DNA of 64,000 nucleotides, from the NCBI GenBank assembly GCA_964035575.1, contig OZ037888.1:558001-622000 (forward strand). Reading direction: 5' to 3'. Numbering within the stretch: the first letter of the stretch is position 1; the number at the start of each line of letters is the position of its first letter. The notes beneath the pieces were generated by a model. That model did not search any database and was not told the DNA's origin. It was given only the letters and a program-made list of their open reading frames with translations. The stretch comes from Rhynchopus sp. YZ270_cl-10. Its lineage: Eukaryota; Euglenozoa; Diplonemea; Diplonemida; Diplonemidae. A program made the translations under genes and the position numbers. Positions 11,021-20,770 of this stretch are shown one piece after another.

Positions 11021-11058
11021 CCAACGATTTCTAAAGCTACAGTTTCTGTACTTCATTG
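11021..11058 (+). other. Trans-spliced leader (SL) sequence at the LINE 5' end
   Basis: Thirty-eight nucleotides beginning CCAACGATTT, with CTAAAGC in the middle and ending TTTCTGTACTTCATTG. It agrees, as I recall it, with the diplonemid SL apart from a small internal difference and one late substitution, and its 3' half matches the kinetoplastid SL ending. It starts exactly at the junction with foldback B. A genomic SL RNA gene would continue with a GT donor; here TTGCCTCCAG follows, as in a mature trans-spliced mRNA. Confidence 0.85.
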
Positions 11059-11152
11059 TTGCCTCCAGGGGTCTACACATCAAAGACACAACAAACACAT
11101 ATCAACTATAAGCCGCGCAGCGCGCCTCCTCGGGGCGGCCCTGGACACCCTG

Positions 11153-13699
11153 ATGGGTGACAAAGCAGCGAAGCGGCTGCAACACGGGGGGTGGAATGTG
11201 CCCGTCGTGACCGAAGAAGTGTTCATTAGAACACACACCACAACCGACATCGGCATGATCGCACTGGTGTCGCCAGGCACGGCGGTGGCCGTCCTACAGC
11301 AGCTGACGGTAGAGCTGGAGGGGGCGCCGCGCGCCATGGTCTCGTTCAGACCAATTAAAGGAACACAACACCCAGCGCGCAGGGAGAAGGTGCTGGTGCA
11401 TTCCGACGGTGGCTACGTGCACAAAACGTGCCACATCTACGACCTCGCGAAGGAGAAGGTGGCGAGGGAGGACAAGCTGACGCAGCTGGGCAACGGACCG
11501 AAGCTGCAGCAGCTAACCCTGGAGTTAGCTAGGGGGGCGACGGCCGATAGCTGGCGTTCAGGAGGACAGGAGGCGGCCCGAAAGCATCTGCGGGCGCTTG
11601 ACATGCGCGTGGTGAAGCTGCGCGAACTGCCGGAAGGGAAGGGCAAGATTGGGGTGAGGTGGCAGGCGCTGGTGGCGACGAGCAAGCCCCTCTGTGACGT
11701 TTCGGGACAAGACGGTGTGATCGTCCGACCGTCGAAGCGTTCCTCCGGACGGGTGGTCTGGCTCGACGAGACCGCCTCACACAACGAGGCCTTAAAGGCT
11801 TCAAAAAAATACAAGGGGAGACTGATCATCTCGCCAAAGGCGTACGGGCTGACGGACCTGCCGGACACTTCCGTCGAACGCACTGCATGGCGCGAGCTGC
11901 GTGGTGATGAGACAAGGGCTGATGAGAGTACGTATGTGCTGCACGGCCTGGCGAAGAAGAGCGACCCCGACGCGATGGTAGCGGCGATGAAGGAGAAGGG
12001 CATGACGGTCCGCACGTCGCGGGCCATCAGCGCGGGGAAGACGTGGAAGGTGCAGGTGACCGGCAACGGACTGGAGGAGCCGATGTGCTTCGACGACTGC
12101 ACCGTCACGACGACGAAGGTGGCCGCTGGCCACAAACTTCACAAGCGCTCGTACGCAGAGGCGGTCACGGGCAAGACAAACACAAAGGGCAAACAGAAGG
12201 AGAAGCAGGCGGCAAAGGAGGCGAAGGCCGAGCCCAAAGACAGCGGCACTACCGCACACTCACACACCACTGCGGAAGTGCAGGAGCTGAAGAAGGAGAA
12301 CGCGGAACTGCGCACCAAGGTGGAGACGCTGACGGACAGACTGGAGGAGCTGATGAGCAAGGTGGAGAAGGTGCTTACGGCAAGTCCCGGCTCCGTCCGC
12401 AACAACATGGGAGACACACCGTTATCATCCAAGCATGACAGAGATAGTGAGAGCGAACACGACAGCGACTACACCGCGGTGAGCGAGGACGACGAGATGG
12501 CCGAGCCGACACCGCAATTCAGAACGCACAAAACGGACAAAACGCACAGAGCACAAGCACCTACATCGCTCAATGAGGGTGTACTGAAGGGTGACCCAAA
12601 GGGTCGCACAAGCGAGGAGATCAAGGGCGCCATTCGGGGGAAGATCGGCAAGCTGTTCAGCGACCGGCGGGCTGACAGGAAGAAGGCGCTCCGCAAACAG
12701 TACGCGCAGCAGAAGAAGGAGGAACGGCAGCGTACGGACGCAGCGACGCCAGACCGCAACTCACGCACGGCGCGATGCATCGTTCTGGAGGAAGGGGGCG
12801 TGGACGAGGCTGATGTGGCGGTGGAGCGGGATGTGCCGGAGAGACGTGCAGTGTCACCCACCCCCACTAAGACTCCTACAAAGACCCCTGCAAAGACACC
12901 TACAAAGTCACCATCACAGACACCTACAAAGTCTACCGCAAAGACGACGCAACCGCTAGAGTCCCTGTCGTCGATGGAAGACAGCGAGAGCGAACACAGC
13001 GACCACGATGCGGTGAGCGGGGACGACGAGATGGCCGAGCCGACACCGCAATTCAGAACGCACAAAACGGACAAAACGCACAGAGCACAAGCACCTACAT
13101 CGCTCAATGAGGGCGTACTGAAGGGTGACCCAAAGGGTCGCACAAGCGAGGAGATCAAGGACGCCATTCGGGGGAAGATCGGCAAGCTGTTCAGCGACCG
13201 GCGGGCTGACAGGAAGAAGGCGCTCCGCAAACAGTACGCGCAACAGAAGGAGGAGGAACGGCAACGTGCAGCTGCATTGGAACGGACACCATCCCCCAAG
13301 AAGAAGAAGACGAAGACGAGGTCGCCGTCGCCAGAAGCCGACTACTTCTGGATGACAGACGAGGAGACGGGTGAGAGGCTGTGCTGCGAAATAGTGAAGG
13401 AGCGCCACCTCACAGGGTACGAATGGGAGATGGAGAGCTCTGAGGCCAGCGGCGTGGAGGCAGGGGAATACGTCCCTCGCATGTACAAGCCGCAGCACAA
13501 CACCAAGACGCGCGCCGAAGCCCAGCGACAAAAGGCTCTGCGCAAGACGGAGAAGGTCGCTGAGCCGCTACGCAAGCCCCGTAAGGAGAAAGGGAGCAAC
13601 AGGCGTGCGACAGCGGCATGGACGCCGGGGAAGATGAGGCCGCCACCCACACCACCGCCGAATGGGAAGAAGCGTGCACAGGGGACGGCCAGTCACTGA
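11153..13699 (+). CDS. LINE ORF1 protein (nucleic-acid-binding/gag-like)
   Basis: About 848 residues from the first in-frame ATG after the spliced leader (MGDKAAKRLQHGGW). The frame is open further upstream, but that stretch is leader and foldback DNA. The protein is very charged and rich in K, R and E. A clear heptad coiled coil lies at about 12268-12378 (QELKKENAELRTKVETL), typical of LINE ORF1 multimerisation. A roughly 290-bp block is present twice (about 12440-12731 and 12980-13265; RTHKTDKTHRAQAPTSLN in both), separated by a TPTKTPAKTPTK-rich linker. No RRM or CCHC knuckle is recognised. It ends at TGA 13697-13699, in the same frame as ORF2. GC-rich codon use contrasts with the flanking DNA. 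Confidence 0.8.
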   Translation: MGDKAAKRLQHGGWNVPVVTEEVFIRTHTTTDIGMIALVSPGTAVAVLQQLTVELEGAPRAMVSFRPIKGTQHPARREKVLVHSDGGYVHKTCHIYDLAKEKVAREDKLTQLGNGPKLQQLTLELARGATADSWRSGGQEAARKHLRALDMRVVKLRELPEGKGKIGVRWQALVATSKPLCDVSGQDGVIVRPSKRSSGRVVWLDETASHNEALKASKKYKGRLIISPKAYGLTDLPDTSVERTAWRELRGDETRADESTYVLHGLAKKSDPDAMVAAMKEKGMTVRTSRAISAGKTWKVQVTGNGLEEPMCFDDCTVTTTKVAAGHKLHKRSYAEAVTGKTNTKGKQKEKQAAKEAKAEPKDSGTTAHSHTTAEVQELKKENAELRTKVETLTDRLEELMSKVEKVLTASPGSVRNNMGDTPLSSKHDRDSESEHDSDYTAVSEDDEMAEPTPQFRTHKTDKTHRAQAPTSLNEGVLKGDPKGRTSEEIKGAIRGKIGKLFSDRRADRKKALRKQYAQQKKEERQRTDAATPDRNSRTARCIVLEEGGVDEADVAVERDVPERRAVSPTPTKTPTKTPAKTPTKSPSQTPTKSTAKTTQPLESLSSMEDSESEHSDHDAVSGDDEMAEPTPQFRTHKTDKTHRAQAPTSLNEGVLKGDPKGRTSEEIKDAIRGKIGKLFSDRRADRKKALRKQYAQQKEEERQRAAALERTPSPKKKKTKTRSPSPEADYFWMTDEETGERLCCEIVKERHLTGYEWEMESSEASGVEAGEYVPRMYKPQHNTKTRAEAQRQKALRKTEKVAEPLRKPRKEKGSNRRATAAWTPGKMRPPPTPPPNGKKRAQGTASH

Positions 13700-16600
13700 C
13701 CCATTACCCAAGCAGCCCCTGCCCCATCCCGACTATACCACTACACCACCACAGTCCGCATACGGCTGCTGCGAGCTGGTGTCGAAAGAAAGCCAGGTCC
13801 AAAGTCTCTTCGTTGCGTGTCGTACAACATCAACGGTATGACGGAGGATCGAGAAATGGAACTCAGACTGCTCTTTGCCCAGCAAGAATACGACGTCATC
13901 CTCTTGCAGGAGCTGAAGGCCAGCCAAACTGGTGACACTGTGTTTGACGGATACACGACGTTCAAGCGTGAAAGAACGCAAGAGCGCAATACTGGTCCGG
14001 TGACGCAAGGTGGGGGCATTGCGACGCTGGTGCGTACAAAGCTGACAGCCACACAGAAGTATACTGCACCACATGCATCTGTGACAGAACGACTCGACGT
14101 TGAAGTAGAAGGGGTATTGTTCGTCAACCTGTACCGCCCGTGTGGTACGGAGAGCGCGGATGATCAACGGACAGATGACTTTGACGTCGACACACTCCCT
14201 TCAACTGGCAAAGTGGTGATAGCAGGAGATGTGAATGCGCACCACCACACCTGGGATAGCTACGTGAAAGGGGACAAACTCGGAAAGACGATCTACCTGT
14301 GGACACTGGAACACAAGTTCAAGATTGCGAACGACCCAGCCAAGGCAACACGGCTGCGTGTTACGACCAGGTCGTCACCGGACGTAGTCCTCACCTCAAA
14401 GGCCGTACCGCTCACAAACTGGGACGCGCGGGCAGGAGGGACATCAGACCATATTGCTGTAGAGTTCACAGTGCTCTGCAAAACTCCGACCCACACCACA
14501 CAGCCACCAACAGCAAAGCGCAAGACGTGGAACTGGAAGAGGGCGGACTGGCCACGCTTTACTGCGATGCTTGAGGCAAGCACAGCTGCCACGCTCAGGC
14601 GCAGTAACTGCAACGACACGTACTGCAAGTGGCTGGGGATGGTGAAGAAGGCGGCCGAGGCGTGTATTCCTAAAAAAAGACGTACCAAGAGGAAAAAGCG
14701 CTGGTTTAGTGGTGACACTAAACGAGCGATCCGACAGCGGGATCAAGAGCTGGCGAGGCAACTTGCTGCTACCACGATCACGACACAAGACGCAGCCTAC
14801 CTCAAGCAACTGCGTCAGGAGGCCACAAAGCTGATCCGTGAAGCGAAACGCAGGACGTGGGTGCAGCACTGCGAGAAGGCGTCTGCGGCAAAGGACCTGA
14901 GTGACACCTTCGACCTTATTCGCTCCCTAGACGGAAGATCGAAGAAGCCCAGCGGCGTCCCACTCCACTTGGACGGGAAGCCTCTGACGGACCCATGCGA
15001 GAAGGCGAATGCGATGGCGGAGCACCTTGCGCAGGTATCGCGTGGGCAGCGAGCAGACCCGACACCTCGACGGCAAACTAAGCGAGTGGTGACGGACTTC
15101 AGTCCTGGTGAAGCGGAGTTCACGCGATGCGAGCTACAGACAGCGATCGACGAGCTCGAGCAAAAGAAGTCGCCTGGCCAGGATGAGGTGTACAATGAGT
15201 GGCTGCAACATTTGGGGGAGCGAGCACAGGCGGCGCTACTTCATGTGTGCAACCTCTCTTGGACTACAGCAACGCTTCCAGAAGCATGGACCACAGCCAC
15301 AGTGATCCCTGCACACAAACCTGGTCGTGACCCGACGCATCCGGCATCATACCGTCCGATATCACTCACCAGCGGAGTCTCCAAGGTGATGGAGAAGATG
15401 GTGAAACGCCGCATGCACCAATTGATGGACGCACCCAACACTGGAGTCAAGAAGCTACACTCGGCGCAGGCTGGCTTCAGACCTCTGAGGGGGACGACCG
15501 ACCAACTGCAGTATATTGTTCAGAACGTGAGCAACACACTGTCCAGCAAACGATGTGGGGTCCTTCTGACTTGCGACATGGACAAAGCGTTTGACCGTGT
15601 CAGCCGTGAGAAGATTAAAACGAAGATCAACACCATGGGATTCCCACCTCGCTACTACAACTGGCTGTCAAGCTACCTCAGCAACCGCAGCTACAAAGTG
15701 AGGGTTGAAGGCCACCTAGGCGACCGCTACACCTCGGAGGACGGCGTCCCCCAAGGCACTGTATTGGCGCCGCTGCTCTTCAACCTTGTCATGGACCAAC
15801 TCGCAGTCTCGCTCAGCTCGATGGGGCCGGATGTGAAACCGGCGTTGTTCGCTGACGACGTTGCGATACTGGTTGTCGGGGACTCCCTGTCAGAGGCCCT
15901 GCAACTTGCACAGACAGTCTTGGGTGTGGTGGAAGCGTTCTGCACGGATACTAACCTGCTCCTCTCACCATCCAAGACCACATGGACACACATCGCTGCA
16001 CGCAAGACTGTAGAACGCACGGACACCTCCGAGCTTCCGCAGCTGGTGTACGCGAATGGAACGCCAATTGCGGAAGAGCCCAATCCCAGATACCTTGGGG
16101 TGGTGCTGGACAGCACTTGTCTGATGGCGGCGCATGCGGACCTGGTGATGGAGAGGTTTTCGAAACGCCTCAACATTCTGCACCAATTGGCAGGAACAGA
16201 CTGGGGATGCGACGCGCACACGCTCCGAGCGGCTTACCTGTGCTACGTGTACCCGACAGTGACGTATGCGGCTAGTGTGTACGGAGAGCGCATACCGACG
16301 AAGGTCCAGGAAGAGCTGGAGAACCTTCACCGCAAAGCAGCTAAGGTCATTACAGGCTGCGACTACATGACCACGAAAACAGACCTGTACTGGGAGGCGC
16401 AGCTAAGCACTGTGTCTTCTCTATTCACAACAGCAGCGGCGGACGACCTGGAGAAGTTCATGCGGGTGGAGGACTCCCCTGGTAGAGCTGCTGCGACATC
16501 GACCAAGCTGCCTGGAGGCTGCAGCTGGCTTGCCAAAGCGATGGAGACCGTGGAGGAGACGGGAGCCTATCGCCACAGCATACGCGCACCCTTACTGGAC

Positions 16601-17662
16601 CACGACCCCGTGGCTCCGTGGGAGTGGGACCGCATGCTGAATGACGTGCTGATCACACCAGAAATACCGGGTGTCAGCAAGAGTGACTCCACAAGCAGCG
16701 AAGAGAACCGGCAAAGGACGGAACTGGCTCTTGCGGCTCTGCCACCCCACACGGGACGCGTCTACACAGACGGATCCTTGCACACGGTGGACAGAACACC
16801 ACGCGCTTCACTGACCACCAGACCAGCGCACCCCCAGGGAGGAGCAGGGGCCATCTTCTACCACAACGATGGCTCCACTACACCAGCGAGGGCACACCAA
16901 GCATCCAGTGGCGCAGGCACACTCTGCTCGGCCTATCAGGCAGAGCTGGTGGCACTATGCCTAGGGCTTGAGGGACTGACAGTGTGGAAGGCACCGGCCA
17001 AGGTGGTACTTCTCACTGACTGCCAATCGGCGCTGATGAAGCTGCAGGGTGGTCCTAAAGGAACGAGGGAGGAGATCCTGCACCGCATCTGGCACCTGAT
17101 TCGCGAGCGAACGACGGAAGGGTTCACCCTGCACTTCCACTACGTGCCATCGCATGTAGGTATTGAGGGTAACGAAGCTGCTGACGAGCTGTCCAAACGG
17201 GCGGCCCGCAAGTCGAACCAGTCGGAACCGATCAGCCTGGCGTGCATTCGAGCGTGCCATCGCCGGCTCACGCTTGCAAAGGTACCGCAACCGGCTGCTT
17301 CGTCGATCTACTGCTACGCCCGTGGCACAACGACCGCGAAGCAGCTTCACCGACCTGCACTGCGCACGCCCGGCCTGACCAGGCGAGGCGCTGTCACCAT
17401 CAGACTACTGCGGACGAGTCGCCACCCTCTAGTATATGACAAATACGCAGAGGACAGGAAAGCAGCATGTCCATTGTGTGGACAGGGATCCACGCTCAGA
17501 CACGTTCTCGGTGTGTGCAAGAAAGCGGCGCACCTGAGACCACTCCCAACCACGTCATACGGTGCACTGATGGAGGATCACGCAGCCGACCTTCTGCGCT
17601 ACCTCGTAGAGGCGGGATTTATTGACGCAGAGACAGACGACCTTCTCCGACCATCGCAGTAA
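13700..17662 (+). CDS. LINE ORF2: endonuclease - reverse transcriptase - RNase H - zinc knuckle
   Basis: The frame is open from just after the ORF1 stop; the first ATG is at 13838, but the endonuclease motif SYNINGM begins at 13820, so initiation is probably upstream or by read-through. APE-type endonuclease motifs: ILLQELKA, GDVNAHHHTW, SSPDVVL, TSDHIAVEF. Reverse transcriptase: SYRPISLTS (~15340), FRPLRGTTDQL, CDMDKAFDRVS, GVPQGTVLAPLLFN, catalytic FADD (~15848), YLGVVLD. RNase H: YTDGSL (~16760), AYQAELVAL, LTDCQSAL, HVGIEGNEAADELS (~17155). A CCHC-like knuckle CPLCGQGSTLRHVLGVC lies at about 17468. A degenerate 2A-like motif LLRAGVERKPGP is at 13766-13801. All catalytic residues seen are intact. 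Confidence 0.92.
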   Translation, partial: PITQAAPAPSRLYHYTTTVRIRLLRAGVERKPGPKSLRCVSYNINGMTEDREMELRLLFAQQEYDVILLQELKASQTGDTVFDGYTTFKRERTQERNTGPVTQGGGIATLVRTKLTATQKYTAPHASVTERLDVEVEGVLFVNLYRPCGTESADDQRTDDFDVDTLPSTGKVVIAGDVNAHHHTWDSYVKGDKLGKTIYLWTLEHKFKIANDPAKATRLRVTTRSSPDVVLTSKAVPLTNWDARAGGTSDHIAVEFTVLCKTPTHTTQPPTAKRKTWNWKRADWPRFTAMLEASTAATLRRSNCNDTYCKWLGMVKKAAEACIPKKRRTKRKKRWFSGDTKRAIRQRDQELARQLAATTITTQDAAYLKQLRQEATKLIREAKRRTWVQHCEKASAAKDLSDTFDLIRSLDGRSKKPSGVPLHLDGKPLTDPCEKANAMAEHLAQVSRGQRADPTPRRQTKRVVTDFSPGEAEFTRCELQTAIDELEQKKSPGQDEVYNEWLQHLGERAQAALLHVCNLSWTTATLPEAWTTATVIPAHKPGRDPTHPASYRPISLTSGVSKVMEKMVKRRMHQLMDAPNTGVKKLHSAQAGFRPLRGTTDQLQYIVQNVSNTLSSKRCGVLLTCDMDKAFDRVSREKIKTKINTMGFPPRYYNWLSSYLSNRSYKVRVEGHLGDRYTSEDGVPQGTVLAPLLFNLVMDQLAVSLSSMGPDVKPALFADDVAILVVGDSLSEALQLAQTVLGVVEAFCTDTNLLLSPSKTTWTHIAARKTVERTDTSELPQLVYANGTPIAEEPNPRYLGVVLDSTCLMAAHADLVMERFSKRLNILHQLAGTDWGCDAHTLRAAYLCYVYPTVTYAASVYGERIPTKVQEELENLHRKAAKVITGCDYMTTKTDLYWEAQLSTVSSLFTTAAADDLEKFMRVEDSPGRAAATSTKLPGGCSWLAKAMETVEETGAYRHSIRAPLLDHDPVAPWEWDRMLNDVLITPEIPGVSKSDSTSSEENRQRTELALAALPPHTGRVYTDGSLHTVDRTPRASLTTRPAHPQGGAGAIFYHNDGSTTPARAHQASSGAGTLCSAYQAELVALCLGLEGLTVWKAPAKVVLLTDCQSALMKLQGGPKGTREEILHRIWHLIRERTTEGFTLHFHYVPSHVGIEGNEAADELSKRAARKSNQSEPISLACIRACHRRLTLAKVPQPAASSIYCYARGTTTAKQLHRPALRTPGLTRRGAVTIRLLRTSRHPLVYDKYAEDRKAACPLCGQGSTLRHVLGVCKKAAHLRPLPTTSYGALMEDHAADLLRYLVEAGFIDAETDDLLRPSQ

Positions 17663-18841
17663 AAGGGATGAGAGGGGAGGACATTTTATCTTTACTTTTT
17701 CTATACTTTTTACTTTTCAAGCTAATCAAACAAATGCAAATAAAAAAAAAAAAAAAAAAACATCATATCATTGCTTTAGTGCCGCGTCCACGACGCGTTG
17801 CACTACCAACATCACTTTTCTTTTCTTTTCTTTTCAAAAAAAAAAAACAAAAAAAAACCCCTTTTTTAAAAAATTTTTACTCCGTGGTTAACCTCGTTTG
17901 AGGTTGCGCGGAGTCCAAAGTCAGGCCAGGGAGCCACCCAACCAGGCTCAACTGCCACATAGGGGGGGGAGATGTGTGCTGTCTGTGTAGTCCCCTCAAA
18001 ACAAGAACAGGGAAACTGTCCCCCACTGCCTTGAGCGGTGTGGAACCCCGCCACGTAGAACAACAAGTAAGCGTGGTATGAGGCAGTATCAGGGTCATGT
18101 GCCAGCACCCGCGGCAGCACTAAACCCGCCTACAATGTAGGTAATCGTAAAAAAAAAAAAAAAAAATAGGGGGAAAAAAACACACTTTTTTCAAAAAGCT
18201 CATTATGGAACCTGCCTGACGACCTTTTTGAAAAAAGTGTGTTTTTTTCCCCCTATTTTCTGACGTAGATTTGGGTGTTATTGTGGGAATTGGAGCACCA
18301 TTCGGTATAATCTGACTTACAGGGGTGGTTTTTCGGCGGTTTTCAGCAAAAAGTTCGACTAGATATTGATCCAGAATGTGGTGAAAAAGTGTTCTGGGGT
18401 TGTTCTGGGGTTGTTCTGGGGTTGTTTTTGCACCTAAAAACACCAAAAAATCGTCAAAAAAAGTGGCAAAAAGGCGAAAAACCGTTTGCAATGGACTCAA
18501 AACACATTTTTGGGCCGAAATTGTGGCCAGAGACTCCTTTTTTCGTCTATTTTTGGGGCTTTTTTTGATTTTTTTTTGGAAATTTAGTCAAAACTGGCCA
18601 TAGTGCCCAAAAGGCCAAAAACCCGATTTTTTACCATATTTTTCAATTTTTTTCATATTTTGGGGTACCTAGAGGGTGAATTTAGCCCCACAGGGCCCAG
18701 AAACCCTATTTTGGGGGCAGGATTCACCCGGGGGTGCCCGGGAAATGGCCTAATGTTGAAAAAAATAAAAACCGGACAAAATTCCTTAAGGAATTCCTTA
18801 AGAGTCGGACCCCCTAGGGGGGGGGGGGGTGGAGAGCAATT

Positions 18842-19519
18842 GATGCGCACACAACTGTGACGATGACTGCGAGTGTGGTGTGGCGGGGTGGGAACAATAA
18901 GGTGCTGTTCTCGTGGGTCTGTGCTCCGTCGTGGAACAGACCAGAAGTTCCTTCTCTTCCAACAACACTGCACAATGCTGGGGATATGAGCCACCTGAAC
19001 TACGGGCCAGGCGAGGATGTGTCTTGGCAGTTACAGTGTGCTGAAGATGTGCACATCACGTGGAAGTCTTTCGACATTGACACTGACGTCCTTACGGGGA
19101 AGAGGAAGAGCGACGTTATTGCGTTCAATCTTCGGCCTTCTTTTCCGTACATTCTCGGATCGACAGGATACGTAACCGTGACGTTCCGCAGTGGTGCTGT
19201 GAATGTGGGTGAGCACGGTGGCTTTGCCTTCCGTTACGAATGTGTGGAATATCTTCGAGGAAGCAGCGGAACCGTGGACAGGCTGCTTCCCAACGGCCCC
19301 CAGACCGACACCGTCTGGACTGTTCGTTGTGACGGCCAATTCGAGGTGACGGTTCTTGAACGACTTTTATGGCGACTTCATCATCAACAACGGGACTGGG
19401 GAGTTAGAGTTCGATGGTTCTCAAAAGGATCAGAAAACAGCGAGAGCTTCAGGCTTAGTAACTGTGACGATGACTGCTCGTCCGCATTGGGTTTTAAGAG
19501 GCAGCAGGTGATCAGGTGA
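18842..19519 (+). pseudogene. CUB-like gene remnant, 3' part
   Basis: Starts right after foldback B with TTVTMTASVVWRGGNN, then a fairly complete CUB-like domain: LNYGPGEDVSWQLQC, WKSFDIDTD, GSTGYVTVTFRS, GGFAFRYEC. A second unit starts GSSGTVDRLLPN and repeats the pattern of the 5' remnant at 10376. A frame change is needed near 19360: the +1 frame continues as DFIINNGTGELEFDG and ends with VTVTMTA, like the start of this piece. A host secreted or surface protein disrupted by insertion and decaying; the repeat structure comes from domain duplication. Confidence 0.6.
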
Positions 19520-19957
19520 ATCTCTGCTTATAAACGGCTGTTCTCCGCTCATTGCGTCATTACCGCATCCTTTCCTCCTCAGGCAGGATACGTGAACAGA
19601 ACTCCTATCCTAGGAGGGGTAGGAACATCAGGTCATTAGGGATGGGGAGGGGGGTGCACCCTTGCGGGTTATTGTGAATGCAGCGTGCAGCACAGTGGGT
19701 TCAAAAACAGATGGGGTGAAGTAAGGGGCCTGTTGCGGCTGTTGTCATTTTTCCTGATGGTGTCGTGCTGGAGACCTGCCGGTTCGTGTACTGCCGGTTG
19801 AGAGGGTGAGAGTCGAAGGGACCGTGGAGGAAGTGAGAGGTGGGAGCGGAGGGGAGTGGCTAGTGACTTCTGGGTGCTATTCCGAATGGTTCCGTTGTGT
19901 GCCTATTGTGGCGAGATGGATAGGGTTTTTGGAGGTTTTTCAGTGTCGTGGGGTTTC

Positions 19958-20090
19958 CCTTCACAGCGCATCCACCACGGAGAAATGCTGTTGTGCAGAC
20001 ACAGCAGCCTGCGTGCTGTGTCTGCAGGGTTTCACTGCAGCTACGTTCGCCTTTTGGTTGATCGGAGTACTGTTTGAAGATCCTCTTGCT
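19958..20090 (+). repeat. Segmental repeat R, copy 3
   Basis: Matches 42107-42223 and 43075-43209 almost exactly; the shared core includes 'GAGAAATGCTGTTGTGCAG' and 'TACGTTCGCCTTTTGGTTG'. Copy 2 lies directly upstream of the gene at 43293, so R may be a duplicated 5' flank. Confidence 0.75.
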
Positions 20091-20095
20091 GTGTG

Positions 20096-20770
20096 CTGTC
20101 TGGGATGGGTGGGCACAAGGGACATGCGACAGTGGGTGAGGAATGTGTGGATGGGGTAGCCACAAGGGTTGGCGAAAGCGTCGCAGCATTGCCGCAGTGG
20201 AGTGAATGTGTTCGGGAGTGCATGTGGGTGTTGTGGGTTTGGGTTTTGGGTTTGGGTGGGTATATTTGTGTTGAGTTGCACCTGGCATGCGATGCACTCT
20301 CGATGTTGCAGAGGCAAAGCGGCATGGTTCATGTTCATGTCTATGTCATTGGCCTGTGGTACTGAGGTGTGGCAGAGTAGTGCCGACGTGCGCTTGTGGT
20401 CAACAGGGAAGGGAGGGGTGGGCACAGTGCAGGGTCTTGAGGCAGCCTGAGGTGGTGCAGACGTGTCGGTGGTGAGGAGCACACCGCCAGCTCAGAGGCT
20501 TTCTGTCAGCAGGGCTGCAGCGGGCAGCGAGCACTACGTGTCTTTTGCAGGCAGGTGTGCGATGGCAGACTGGTGCAGGTCGTGTGCAGTTGTTGTGCAG
20601 CTTCACTACAGGAGGGCAGGACAGGCATGGACAGGAGGGTGGGATCGATAGAGGTAGGGTGCTTACTGCGTCTGGATGGTTCCGTCGCCTGCGAGGGTGG
20701 GTACGTCACTTGCAGGAGGCGGTTTGGTGTGTCCATGGATGGGTTGGAGGGAGGTGCCGGGAGAGGATGG
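20096..20770 (+). repeat. Segmental repeat S, copy 1
   Basis: Shares long stretches with 47186-47655, for example 'GATGGGTGGGCACAAGG' and 'GCAGCGAGCACTACGTG', but each copy has its own insertions. At 20238-20262 it has only a short irregular GGGTTTGGGTTTT run where copy 2 has a 13-unit array. Confidence 0.75.

Larger units (their letters stand above)
11021..18166 (+). mobile_element. I/ingi-like LINE, apparently full length, with spliced leader at its 5' end
   Basis: Non-LTR retrotransposon of 7,146 bp. Order: spliced leader (11021-11058), short 5' leader, ORF1 (to 13699), ORF2 with endonuclease, reverse transcriptase, RNase H and a C-terminal zinc knuckle (to 17662), about 480 bp of 3' untranslated DNA with internal A-runs at about 17743 and 17837, and an 18-A tail at 18149-18166. 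Both ORFs are open, so the copy looks young. It sits inside the left arm of foldback B. No target duplication is seen; instead about 145 bp of the arm is deleted and 2 nt (CC) are shared at the 5' junction. RNase H after the reverse transcriptase places it in the I superfamily. Confidence 0.9.
10624..18816 (+). mobile_element. Foldback element B (8.2 kb with nested LINE)
   Basis: Inverted arms: 10624-11020 matches the complement of about 18402-18816. Ends read TAGGGGGTCCGACTC and GAGTCGGACCCCCTA. The centre (about 18167-18255) has the same plan as element A: a 'CACACTTTTTTCAAAAAG' stem around 'TCATTATGGAACCTGCC'. The left arm is broken by a LINE, and about 145 bp of it (the counterpart of 18256-18401) is missing. 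Flanks are poly-G on both sides (30 Gs left, 13 right). Without the LINE the element would be about 1.2 kb, like A. No coding capacity of its own. Confidence 0.85.

Noticed and set aside
10931-11152. Extension of LINE ORF1 upstream to 10931
   Set aside because: This stretch is foldback arm and spliced leader; the in-frame openness is accidental.
10624-18816. An LTR retroelement reading of the large repeats flanking the reverse transcriptase
   Set aside because: The flanking repeats are inverted, not direct, and the enzyme order is endonuclease-RT-RNase H with a poly(A) tail, as in LINEs.
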